From NCBI GenBank assembly GCA_014379355.1, contig JACMLX010000094.1, positions 1 through 47,433 on the forward strand: a DNA stretch of 47,433 nt. Direction: 5' to 3'. The notes beneath the pieces were generated by a model that had not been told where the DNA came from, did no database searches, and saw only the letters and a program-made list of their open reading frames with translations. Of this stretch, positions 8,834 through 17,487 are shown piece after piece. Numbering within the stretch: position 1 is the stretch's first letter; every line of letters begins with the position of its first letter. This stretch comes from Gemmatimonadaceae bacterium (lineage in GTDB: Bacteria; Gemmatimonadota; Gemmatimonadetes; Gemmatimonadales; Gemmatimonadaceae). Position numbers and translations under genes: made by a program.

Positions 8834-10054
8834 ATGACCAAGCATCGCACCAACCCATTGCTCTGCCTCGCGCTGCTTGGCGGTGTCACGGGCTGCGGCA
8901 GCGGCGGCGGCGAGCCGACGACGCCAGTCGTCACGGATTCCATCGGCAAGGACATCTTCGCGCGTGGCGCCGAGGTGCTGACGTGGACGCAGGCGCAGAA
9001 GGTGGCCTCGTTCCCGGTCATGGACACACTCTTCCCCGCACACATCGCGCGTCGTGGTCCGACGGTGCGTGCGTTGCCGACCGGCCTCCCGCTGACGACG
9101 CTCACGCCGACTCCGGCTGCGCAACAGGCACTCGACGACTTCATCGTCTCGCAGCAGGTTGCCGGTCTGCTGATCCTGCACAACGGCAATGTGCGCCTCG
9201 AGCGGTATGCGCTTGGCCAGACCGCCAACTCGCGTTGGACGTCGTGGTCGATCGCCAAGAGTGTGACCCAACTTCTCGTCGGCGCGGCGATCAAGGACGG
9301 CTACATCAGCTCCATCGATGCGCTGGTCACCGCCTACATCCCGCAGCTGCGCGGTACCGCGTACGATGGCGTGACCGTGCGCCAGATGCTCACCATGACA
9401 TCTGGTGTGGCATGGAATGAGAACTATACCGATCCGAATTCCGATATCGTGCGGTTCACGCGGTACATCCCCGTGCAGGGACTGGATGCGAACGTCGGCT
9501 TCGCGAGTACGCTCCGACGTGAAGCGGCACCCGGCAGCAGGTGGCAGTACAAGACGCCGGAATCGAACCTGCTCGGCTCACTCGTGATTGCGGCCACGAA
9601 CCGTCCGCTGGCGACCTATCTCTCCGAGAAGGTGTGGGCACCGTACGGCATGGAGCGTGATGCGACGTGGCTCGTCGATCATGTCGGGCACGAGCAGGGT
9701 GGCGCCGGTTTCCAGGCGACACTGCGCGACTTCGCGCGGTTCGGCCAGCTGATGCTGGACAACGGCGTCGTGAATGGACAGTCCGTGGTGCCCGCCGGCT
9801 GGATCGATGCCGCCACACGTACCCGTTACGGCATCGGTGTGCCTGGCAGAGGCTACGGGTATCAGTTCTGGACGTTCGACGACGGAACGTACCAGGCGCG
9901 CGGTCTCTGGGGACAGCTCATTCACATCGATCCGGCGCGCCATCTGGTCGTGGTCGTCATCGGCGCCTGGACCCAGCCCGACGCGTCCGCGTCGCACGAC
10001 CTGCAGAAGCAGCTCGTTGCCGCAATCTCGGCGGCTGTTGACGTCCAGCCATAG
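8834..10054 (+). CDS. Beta-lactamase-fold serine hydrolase, lipoprotein
   Basis: A 406-aa class C beta-lactamase/D,D-peptidase-fold protein. The nucleophile is S139 with K142 in SIAK. A tyrosine motif follows in WQYKTPESN, and GLWGQLIHIDP replaces the usual K/H-x-G loop region. The N-terminus is a clear lipoprotein signal with lipobox GVTGC, then a Gly/Thr/Pro linker. ATG 8834 fits the signal best; ATG 8825 would add MPF. It lies 12 bp upstream of the EamA gene that is coupled to the PKS genes, so it may be the first gene of that operon. Family members include esterases, peptidases and the acyltransferase LovD. The lipoprotein signal argues for action outside the cytoplasm. Confidence 0.85.
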   Translation: MTKHRTNPLLCLALLGGVTGCGSGGGEPTTPVVTDSIGKDIFARGAEVLTWTQAQKVASFPVMDTLFPAHIARRGPTVRALPTGLPLTTLTPTPAAQQALDDFIVSQQVAGLLILHNGNVRLERYALGQTANSRWTSWSIAKSVTQLLVGAAIKDGYISSIDALVTAYIPQLRGTAYDGVTVRQMLTMTSGVAWNENYTDPNSDIVRFTRYIPVQGLDANVGFASTLRREAAPGSRWQYKTPESNLLGSLVIAATNRPLATYLSEKVWAPYGMERDATWLVDHVGHEQGGAGFQATLRDFARFGQLMLDNGVVNGQSVVPAGWIDAATRTRYGIGVPGRGYGYQFWTFDDGTYQARGLWGQLIHIDPARHLVVVVIGAWTQPDASASHDLQKQLVAAISAAVDVQP

Positions 10055-10066
10055 TTGCCGAACGTG

Positions 10067-10981
10067 ATGCGTGTGCCGCACGTCGAAGAGCGTCTCGTGT
10101 CGGCGTTGGGTCGCTCGATGACGGGGCTTGCCGCGATCGCAGTGTGCATGATGATCTGGATATTGATCGAGGTCGTGGGTGCCGGCGCGCTTTCGGCGAT
10201 GCCACCGCTCGAACTGGTCTGGCTGCGTTACCTTGTGCACCTGCTGTTGGTGCTCGCCGTCGTGGGTCGAGGCCCGTCCACAACGCTGTTTCGCACCGCG
10301 ACGCCGCTGCGTCATGTCGGGCGCTCATTGCTGATGCTCGGCATGCCGCTGTTCTGGGTGCTGGCGGCTCAGCGCATTCCCATGGCGACGGTTCTGTCGA
10401 TTTTCTGGATCTGTCCGCTGGTCGCCGTATTTCTCGCCGCGTTCGTGCTGCACGAATCGGTCAGTTGGATGACCCTCGTCGCATTGATGGTCGGATACCT
10501 CGGCGTGCTCGCCGCGCTGCGGCCTCCGGTGCCGCACAGTGGGACGGGGGTGTTGCTGGCGCTGGGCATGTGCGGATGCTTCGCGCTGTACATTGTCGCG
10601 ACACGCTGGCTGCGGCGTGAGGAAACGCAAGTCAATCTTTTTCAGTCCGCCCTGAGCGTCTTCGTCGTCCTCACTGTCGTGGTGCCTTTCGACTGGCGTT
10701 GGCCAACGCCGTCCGCGTGGCTGGCGGTCGTCGTGATCGGTGTGCTGGGCTATGTGATGCTGTATCTGCTCGATCGAGCCACACACCTCACCACGGTGTC
10801 GGCATTCGCGTCCATGCTGTTCCTGCAACCAACAGTGGAATCGATCTGGTTCGCACTGGGTTCCGGGCGCGGCGTCTCCCGCTCTCTCCTGATCGGGGTG
10901 TTCCTGGTGACGGTCGCAATCATCCTGTCGATCGCTGCTGCGCGGCGCGAGCCGGCCATGGCATCAGGTCAGCCGGCGTGA
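10067..10981 (+). CDS. EamA/DMT-family transporter
   Basis: A 304-aa integral membrane protein with about ten hydrophobic segments arranged as two EamA halves, typical of drug/metabolite exporters. Recognisable family stretches include PMATVLSIFWICPLVAVFLA in the first half and TTVSAFASMLFLQPTVESIW in the second. ATG 10067 is preferred to the TTG at 10055 that touches the previous stop. The stop codon overlaps the GTG of PKS1 (GTGA), so transporter and PKS are translationally coupled. This makes export of the polyketide, or of a related metabolite, the most reasonable role. The substrate is not shown by sequence. Confidence 0.9.
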   Translation: MRVPHVEERLVSALGRSMTGLAAIAVCMMIWILIEVVGAGALSAMPPLELVWLRYLVHLLLVLAVVGRGPSTTLFRTATPLRHVGRSLLMLGMPLFWVLAAQRIPMATVLSIFWICPLVAVFLAAFVLHESVSWMTLVALMVGYLGVLAALRPPVPHSGTGVLLALGMCGCFALYIVATRWLRREETQVNLFQSALSVFVVLTVVVPFDWRWPTPSAWLAVVVIGVLGYVMLYLLDRATHLTTVSAFASMLFLQPTVESIWFALGSGRGVSRSLLIGVFLVTVAIILSIAAARREPAMASGQPA

Positions 10982-13900
10982 GCGAATCGCCTCGGCCCAC
11001 CGAGCGCCGCGACCTGTTGCGCGAATCACTCGTCGCCATCGATCGGCTGCAGGCGCGACTCGACGCATCCGAACAGGCGCGGCGCGAACCGATCGCGATC
11101 GTCGGCATCGGGTGTCGATATCCGGGCGCGCAGAATCCCGAGGAGTTCTGGGCGTTGCTGCGCGATGGACGCGATGCGGTGCGCGACGTGCCGGCGGATC
11201 GCTGGGATGCGAATGCGTACTTCGACGCGGATGCCGATGCGCCCGGAAAGAGCACGACCCGACGCGGTGGTTTTCTCGATCGCGTCGACCTGTTCGACGC
11301 GCGCTTCTTCGGCATCTCGCCGCGCGAAGCGGCGACGCTCGATCCGCAGCAGCGCCTGCTGCTGGAAGTGGCGTGGGAAACGCTCGAGGACGCGAACATC
11401 GCGCCTGATCGCCTCGGCGGATCGGCGACCGGCGTGTACATCGGTATCACGACGTCGGACTACGCGCGACAGCTCGATCTCGGTTCGCCCGGCGGCTCCG
11501 ATGTGTATGCGGCGACGGGCAACGCGCTCAATGCTGCGGCAGGTCGCATTTCCTTCGTACTCGGCCTGCAGGGGCCGTGCCTCGCCATCGACACTGCCTG
11601 CTCGTCTTCACTGGTGGCGGTGCACGAAGCCTGTCAGGCGTTGCGCGCGGGGGAGTGTGATCTGGCGCTGGCGGGTGGCGTCAACGTGATGCTCTCTCCC
11701 GTCGCGTCGATCCTGTTCTCGAAGTGGGGCATGCTCGCCACCAATGGCCAGTGCAAGACGTTCGATGCCGGTGCGGACGGTTTCGTGCGCGGTGAAGGCT
11801 GTGGCATGGTCGCATTGCGCCGCCTCTCCGACGCGCAGGCGGATGGCGACAACATTCTCGCCGTCATCCGCGGCTCTGCCGTGAACTCGGACGGACGCAG
11901 CAGCGGCCTCACCGTTCCGAATGGCCCGGCGCAGCAGAAGGTGATCCGTCGCGCGCTCGAGATGGCGCACATCGCACCAGCTGACGTGGATTACGTCGAA
12001 GCGCACGGCACCGGCACCCCACTTGGCGATCCAATCGAAGTCGAAGCGCTCGGTGCGGTGCTTGGCGTCGACCGGTCGGCGGATCGTCCACTCCTCCTTG
12101 GCGCTGTGAAGTCGACGATCGGGCATACCGAGTCGGCCTCCGGTGTGGCCGGTTTGATCAAGGTGGTGCTCGCCCTGCGCGAAAATCTGCTGCCGAAGCA
12201 GCTCCATTTTTCGTCACCCAATCCGCGAATCCACTGGGGCGACGGCCGGCTGCGCGTCGTGTCGGACGCAACACCGTGGGTGCGCACCGCGCGTCCGCGA
12301 ATCGCAGGCGTCAGCAGCTTCGGCTTCAGCGGCACGAACGCGCATGTCGTGGTCAGCGACGCACCGCTGAGTGAACACCCGACACCGGTCGTCGATCGAC
12401 CGCTGCATCTGCTGCTGCTCTCGGCGCGCACGCCGTCTGCACTGCGTGCGATGGCCGCAGACGTACGCGATCGCCTGCGCAGCGGTACGAACGCCTTTGC
12501 CGACGTGTGCCATTCTCTCGCGGTTGGTCGCGCACGACAGCCGGAACGACTTGCGCTGGTGGCGTCGGACGCGACGCACGCCGCAGCGGAACTCAGTCGG
12601 TATCTCGACGGTGCTGAATCGTCCGTGCGCAGTGGTCGGGCGGAGTCGGGGCATGCGCCGCGACAGGCGTGGCTGTTCACGGGGCAGGGAGCGCAGTGGT
12701 CCGGCATGGGCCGCGATCTGTACGACACGCTGCCAGTCTTCCGCGACGCGATCGATGAATGCGCCAGGATTCTGGCGCCACTTCGCGCGCACTCGCTTAC
12801 GGACGTGATGTTCGGCGCCGCCAGCGTTCCGCCTGGAATGCTCGATGAAACGCATTGGACGCAACCCGCGCTCTTCGCGCTCGAGTACGCGCTCGCTGCG
12901 ACATTGCGCAGCTGGGGCATGCAGCCGACTGCGGTGGCCGGTCACTCCGTCGGTGAATATGTCGCGGCGTGTTTCGCCGGTGCGCTGCCACTCGACGCGG
13001 CGTTGACGCTGATTGCGGCACGTGCCGAGTTGATGCAGGCGCTGCCGAGCGGTGGCGCGATGGCCGCCATCGCCATCACGGAGCCTGCAGCTCGTGAACT
13101 CGCCGAAGTGCAGAGTGGCGCGCTCTCGATCGCGGCAGTGAACGGACCGGCGAGTGTCGTGGTCTCGGGGCCGGCAGCGGTCGTCGACGCCGTGATCGCA
13201 CAGTGCGAGGGCACCGCCGTTCGCGTCAATCGCCTGACGGTGTCGCACGCGTTTCACTCGGCGCTGATGGATCCGGTGCGTGCTCCGTTCGAGCGCACGT
13301 TGGCGGGCCTTTCGTTCGCCGAGCCGGGCATTCCACTCATGACCAATTTGACCGGCCAGCCGGCACGTCACGGTGAGCTGTCGACACCAACGTACTGGCT
13401 GCAGCAGCTCCGCGGGACGGTGCGCTTCGCCGATGCGCTGCGCAGTCTCGCGACGGCCGGCTGCGACACCTTCATCGAGATCGGTCCGCATCCGGTGCTG
13501 CTGGCGATGGCGCGAGACACCGTCGGCGGCGCATCGGATGCGTGGCTGCCGCTGTTGCGTCGCAGTCGGCCGGCATGGCCGCAGCTGCTCGATGCGATGG
13601 CCGAATTCTTCGTGCGTGGTGGCCAGATCGACATGCACGCCTTCGACGCGCCGTACGCGCGCCGCAAGGTGTCCACCGCGCATACGGTGTTCGAGCGCGA
13701 GCGATACTGGATCGATGGCCGGACGGACGTTGCGCCGCAGCCGACCGCGCCATCGATGCCTCCCGGTGCACCGCTGATCGGTGCGCCGATCGTGTCACCG
13801 CTTCCCGGCCTGCAGTTCGCTCGCACGCTCGATCATGTCACGCCGGCATTCGTCGCGGATCACGTGATCTTCGGCACGACGCTTTTGCCCGGCACGGCGT

Positions 13901-16900
13901 TCATCGAGATCGGTCTCGAGGCGGCACGTGCCGTCGGTCTCCACGGTGCAGTCTCGATCACTGCACTCGAGCTGTCGGCGCCACTCGCGCTGACGTCTCC
14001 CGTGCACCTGCACGTGCAGGTGGAACCCGACGTCGATGGCAGACGCGCCGTGCGCGTGATGAGTGCCGTGGCGAGCACCGACTCACCACTCGAGTGGCGT
14101 CAGCACGCGACGATGCAGATCCAGGCGGCCGCAGGCATCGCCGCTGATCTCGCGCCGGCTGTCGGTGCCGCCCGCGCGCGCTGCCCTGACGTGATCGACA
14201 CGGACGCATTCTACGCACGACTCGCCGACGCCGGTCTCGACTTCGGCCCGACATTTCGCGGGTTGCGAGAACTCTCGGTCGGTAGTGCGGAAGCAGTGGG
14301 TTCGGTCCGACTGCCGGCCGATGCGATATTCGGCCGTGACGGATGGTTGCTGCATCCTGCGCTCCTCGATGCGTGCTTTCATGTGATCGGTGCGCGCCTC
14401 GCTGCCGAAGCCACCGACGATGCGGACGGTGACACGTACCTGCCAATCGGTGTCGCGGAGATCACGCTCGTGCAACCGGCGCTGCACGAAGTGAACTGCC
14501 TGGTGACACTGCACCCTGCTGTTGCCGGCCAGGAGGCGCTGCGGTTTGCAGACCTGCGCCTGGAGACACTGGACGGCGCGCTGGTGGCCGTCCTGCGCGG
14601 CCTGCAGTTGCGTCGCGCCACAGCCGACAGCGTGCAGCGCGCACTCGGCACGGGCGGCATGCGACAGATGGTGGCGCGTGTGACGTGGACGCCGCGTGCA
14701 GTGACGGCTGCGTCGGTCGCGCTCACCGGCCGTGTCATCATCATTCCGGATTCCGGCGATGTTCACCTCGCGCTCGTGCGGTTGCTTGCGTCGCGCGGTG
14801 TGTCGTGTGCAGTGGTGACGCGCGCGGCGCTGTTGCGCGACGGCTACGCTTCACTTCGACCCGCGATGGCAGCAGATGACAGCGCGACCTCCCCGGCGTG
14901 GGTGATCGATTGCGCGGCGTGTGATACGTCGACCGGGTCGTGGCCAGGTGCGGCGCGTGACCACTACGAGCATCTGCTGCATGTGGGGCAATCGATGCTC
15001 GAGTCTCCAGCCACCGGCTTTGCAGTCGTGATCCGCTCCGCCCTCACCGTTGTACCGGCAGACGTGCCTGATCTTTCGCACGCCGCGCTGAGCGGTCTGG
15101 CGCGTACGGTCGGCGTCGAACGCGGCGACGCTCCCGCACTGCGCCTGCACGTCGCCGAGGGTGAGAGTGGTGAGAACGTGGCGGCCGCGATCGTCGACGC
15201 GCTGTCGTTCGCGAGAACGTCGCCGGAACTCGCATGGCGTGACGGCGCGTTTCTCGTGCCACGTCTCGAGCCGCTGCCGGAGCTGACATCCGCGGCGCGT
15301 GATCGACGCTCGCTCGTGATCACCGAGCGCGGCGTGCTCGACAACCTCGCGGTGGTCACGACCCGCCGCCGCGCACTCGATGCGGACGAGGTCGAGATCG
15401 CTGTGCGCGCCGCCGGCCTGAATTTTCGCGACGTGCTGAACGCGCTTGGCATGTACCCGGGTGACGCCGGACCACTCGGCAGCGAGTGCAGCGGTGTCGT
15501 GACGGCTGTGGGCGCGGATGTCATCGACATTCGTGTCGGCGATGACGTGGTCGCATTCGCGACCGATTCATTCGCGACATACGCGGTCGCGAAGTCCGCG
15601 TTGACGGTGCGCAAGCCCGCGGCACTCACGTTCGACGATGCGGTGACGCTGCCGAATGCGTATGTGACCGCGGCGTGGGCGCTGCGTGAGGTGGCGAATG
15701 TGCAGCCAGGCCAGCGTGTGCTCGTGCACGCCGCGATGGGTGGCGTCGGGCTCGCCGCCATGCGGCTTGCGATGGCTGCGGGTGCGCAGGTGATCGCGAC
15801 GGCCGGCTCGATGGAGAAGCGCCGTCGTGCGGTGGAGGAAGGCGCGATCCACGCCTTCGACTCGCGCTCGGTGTCGTTCGCCGAGGACGTGCTGCGTGTG
15901 ACAGACGGCCACGGTGTCGATGTCGTGATCAATTCGCTGGCGGGCGACTTCATCGATGCCGGAATGCGCGTCGTCGCGCCCGGTGGCTGTTTCGTCGAGC
16001 TGGGCAAGAACAACATCTGGAGCCAGCAGGACGCGGCGTTGCGCGCTCCGCATGTGCGGTATGTGATCGTCGATCTGGGCGCGGAAATCGATCGCGACGT
16101 CGCTGCCGTGCGACGTGTCTTCGCCGGCCTGGTGGACGACGTCGCGCAGGGTGAGCTGAACCCGTTGCCCGTCGAACGGTTTGCGCTCGACGATGCGGTG
16201 TCGGCGTTCCGTCACATGGCGACAGCGCGCCACATAGGGAAGGTCGTGATCGTGCCGCCGCCGCCGGCGGTGAGTGATGGTCTGCACGTGCGGGCGGACA
16301 GCACGTATGTCGTGAGCGGCGGACTTGGTGGTCTGGGACTCGTGGTGGCGGAATGGCTCGTCGCCCGTGGTGCGCGGACACTCGTGCTGCTCGGACGCCG
16401 TGCTCCCGCGCACGATGCGGACATCGCGATCGCGCGGATGCGGGCCTACGGTGTCACCGTGATCACGCCGGCGGTCGATGTCGGTGATGCGATCGCCCTG
16501 CGTGCCCTGTGGCGCTACAAACTCGCGTCATTGCCGCCGGTGCGTGGCATCGTGCACGCTGCCGGGGTCACGGCGGATGCACCGCTCGCCACGCAGGACA
16601 TCGCGCGATTCGATCGTGTCGCAGCGGCAAAGCTCTCGGGTACGTGGAACCTGCACGAAGTGTCGCTCGATGCGCCGCTGGATTTCTTCGTGCTGTTCTC
16701 ATCGTCATCGGCACTCTTCGGATCGGCGGGACAGGCGCCGTACGCCGCGGCGAATGCCTTCCTCGACGCCTTCGCCGGCTGGCGCCGTGCGCAAGGACGC
16801 GTGGCGACGAGTTACGGGTGGGGCGCGTGGGGTGACGCCGGCATGGCGGCGTCCGCGCCGGACGCCGTGCGTCGGCGATGGACGGAGAGTGGCATCGGGC

Positions 16901-17487
16901 TGCTCGGTCGCGACGCCGCACTCGACGCGATGAGCCGTACCGCGGCGGGCACTGATGCCGTGCTCGAAGTCGTGGCGCTCGATCGCACGAAGGTGCTGGC
17001 GCGTGCGGATGCTTCGATCCGCTCGCTGTTCGGATCGACAGGGACGGCACCCGTGCGAGGTACGAGCGCGCCCGCCGCACCTCGCCTGCTACACGAGCTG
17101 CGGGCGGCACATGTGGACGACCGCTACGGCCGACTGCGATCACACGTGCGCGCGCAGGTCAGTGCCGTGCTCGGTCTCGCGGCTGATGCGGTTCCCGAGG
17201 ACAACGCCGGCCTGTCGGAACTGGGCATGGACTCGCTGATGGCCGCGGAATTGCGAACCCGGCTGCAGCAATCGCTCGAGCACCCGCTGCCGGCCACGAT
17301 GGCATTCGAACACCCGAACGTCGCTGCGCTCACGGCCTTCCTGATGCTCGCACTCGACTTGCGTCGCGCGACACCTCCTGACGTCGCGACGATTCCTCAC
17401 GCGACGCCCGTCGATGCGCTGACGGACGTGAGCGAAGACGATCTTGCGCGTCTGCTGGACGCAGAACTCAACGAGGCTGGATTCTGA
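10978..17487 (+). CDS. Type I polyketide synthase, one fully reducing module (KS-AT-DH-ER-KR-ACP)
   Basis: A 2169-aa modular PKS. KS: about 37-460, with C208 (DTACSSS), H343 (EAHGTGT) and H383. AT: about 565-860, with S657 in GHSVGEY and HAFH at 757-760, the signature for malonyl-CoA. DH: H962 in HVIFGTTLLP and D1131 in HPALLDACF. A catalytically silent KR half lies at about 1210-1440. ER: about 1445-1755 with GGVG at 1588-1591. KR: about 1776-1950 with GGLGGLG, S1909, Y1922 and N1926; the LDD position reads TAD and no A-type Trp is present. ACP: S2086 in LGMDSL. There is no methyltransferase or thioesterase. A helical N-terminus precedes KS, and the tail DVSEDDLARLLDAELNEAGF resembles a docking end. 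The GTG start overlaps the EamA stop. Product unknown. Confidence 0.95.
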   Translation: MSESPRPTERRDLLRESLVAIDRLQARLDASEQARREPIAIVGIGCRYPGAQNPEEFWALLRDGRDAVRDVPADRWDANAYFDADADAPGKSTTRRGGFLDRVDLFDARFFGISPREAATLDPQQRLLLEVAWETLEDANIAPDRLGGSATGVYIGITTSDYARQLDLGSPGGSDVYAATGNALNAAAGRISFVLGLQGPCLAIDTACSSSLVAVHEACQALRAGECDLALAGGVNVMLSPVASILFSKWGMLATNGQCKTFDAGADGFVRGEGCGMVALRRLSDAQADGDNILAVIRGSAVNSDGRSSGLTVPNGPAQQKVIRRALEMAHIAPADVDYVEAHGTGTPLGDPIEVEALGAVLGVDRSADRPLLLGAVKSTIGHTESASGVAGLIKVVLALRENLLPKQLHFSSPNPRIHWGDGRLRVVSDATPWVRTARPRIAGVSSFGFSGTNAHVVVSDAPLSEHPTPVVDRPLHLLLLSARTPSALRAMAADVRDRLRSGTNAFADVCHSLAVGRARQPERLALVASDATHAAAELSRYLDGAESSVRSGRAESGHAPRQAWLFTGQGAQWSGMGRDLYDTLPVFRDAIDECARILAPLRAHSLTDVMFGAASVPPGMLDETHWTQPALFALEYALAATLRSWGMQPTAVAGHSVGEYVAACFAGALPLDAALTLIAARAELMQALPSGGAMAAIAITEPAARELAEVQSGALSIAAVNGPASVVVSGPAAVVDAVIAQCEGTAVRVNRLTVSHAFHSALMDPVRAPFERTLAGLSFAEPGIPLMTNLTGQPARHGELSTPTYWLQQLRGTVRFADALRSLATAGCDTFIEIGPHPVLLAMARDTVGGASDAWLPLLRRSRPAWPQLLDAMAEFFVRGGQIDMHAFDAPYARRKVSTAHTVFERERYWIDGRTDVAPQPTAPSMPPGAPLIGAPIVSPLPGLQFARTLDHVTPAFVADHVIFGTTLLPGTAFIEIGLEAARAVGLHGAVSITALELSAPLALTSPVHLHVQVEPDVDGRRAVRVMSAVASTDSPLEWRQHATMQIQAAAGIAADLAPAVGAARARCPDVIDTDAFYARLADAGLDFGPTFRGLRELSVGSAEAVGSVRLPADAIFGRDGWLLHPALLDACFHVIGARLAAEATDDADGDTYLPIGVAEITLVQPALHEVNCLVTLHPAVAGQEALRFADLRLETLDGALVAVLRGLQLRRATADSVQRALGTGGMRQMVARVTWTPRAVTAASVALTGRVIIIPDSGDVHLALVRLLASRGVSCAVVTRAALLRDGYASLRPAMAADDSATSPAWVIDCAACDTSTGSWPGAARDHYEHLLHVGQSMLESPATGFAVVIRSALTVVPADVPDLSHAALSGLARTVGVERGDAPALRLHVAEGESGENVAAAIVDALSFARTSPELAWRDGAFLVPRLEPLPELTSAARDRRSLVITERGVLDNLAVVTTRRRALDADEVEIAVRAAGLNFRDVLNALGMYPGDAGPLGSECSGVVTAVGADVIDIRVGDDVVAFATDSFATYAVAKSALTVRKPAALTFDDAVTLPNAYVTAAWALREVANVQPGQRVLVHAAMGGVGLAAMRLAMAAGAQVIATAGSMEKRRRAVEEGAIHAFDSRSVSFAEDVLRVTDGHGVDVVINSLAGDFIDAGMRVVAPGGCFVELGKNNIWSQQDAALRAPHVRYVIVDLGAEIDRDVAAVRRVFAGLVDDVAQGELNPLPVERFALDDAVSAFRHMATARHIGKVVIVPPPPAVSDGLHVRADSTYVVSGGLGGLGLVVAEWLVARGARTLVLLGRRAPAHDADIAIARMRAYGVTVITPAVDVGDAIALRALWRYKLASLPPVRGIVHAAGVTADAPLATQDIARFDRVAAAKLSGTWNLHEVSLDAPLDFFVLFSSSSALFGSAGQAPYAAANAFLDAFAGWRRAQGRVATSYGWGAWGDAGMAASAPDAVRRRWTESGIGLLGRDAALDAMSRTAAGTDAVLEVVALDRTKVLARADASIRSLFGSTGTAPVRGTSAPAAPRLLHELRAAHVDDRYGRLRSHVRAQVSAVLGLAADAVPEDNAGLSELGMDSLMAAELRTRLQQSLEHPLPATMAFEHPNVAALTAFLMLALDLRRATPPDVATIPHATPVDALTDVSEDDLARLLDAELNEAGF

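Noticed and set aside
10699..10977. Upstream in-frame extension of PKS1 by 93 codons
   Set aside because: It overlaps the EamA gene, is Arg-rich without homology, and the GTG at 10978 gives the normal PKS N-terminus.
12214..13683. 489-codon minus-strand reading frame inside PKS1, with similar ones inside PKS2 and the GH44 gene
   Set aside because: All are opposite conserved catalytic domains and show Arg/His-rich composition without motifs.
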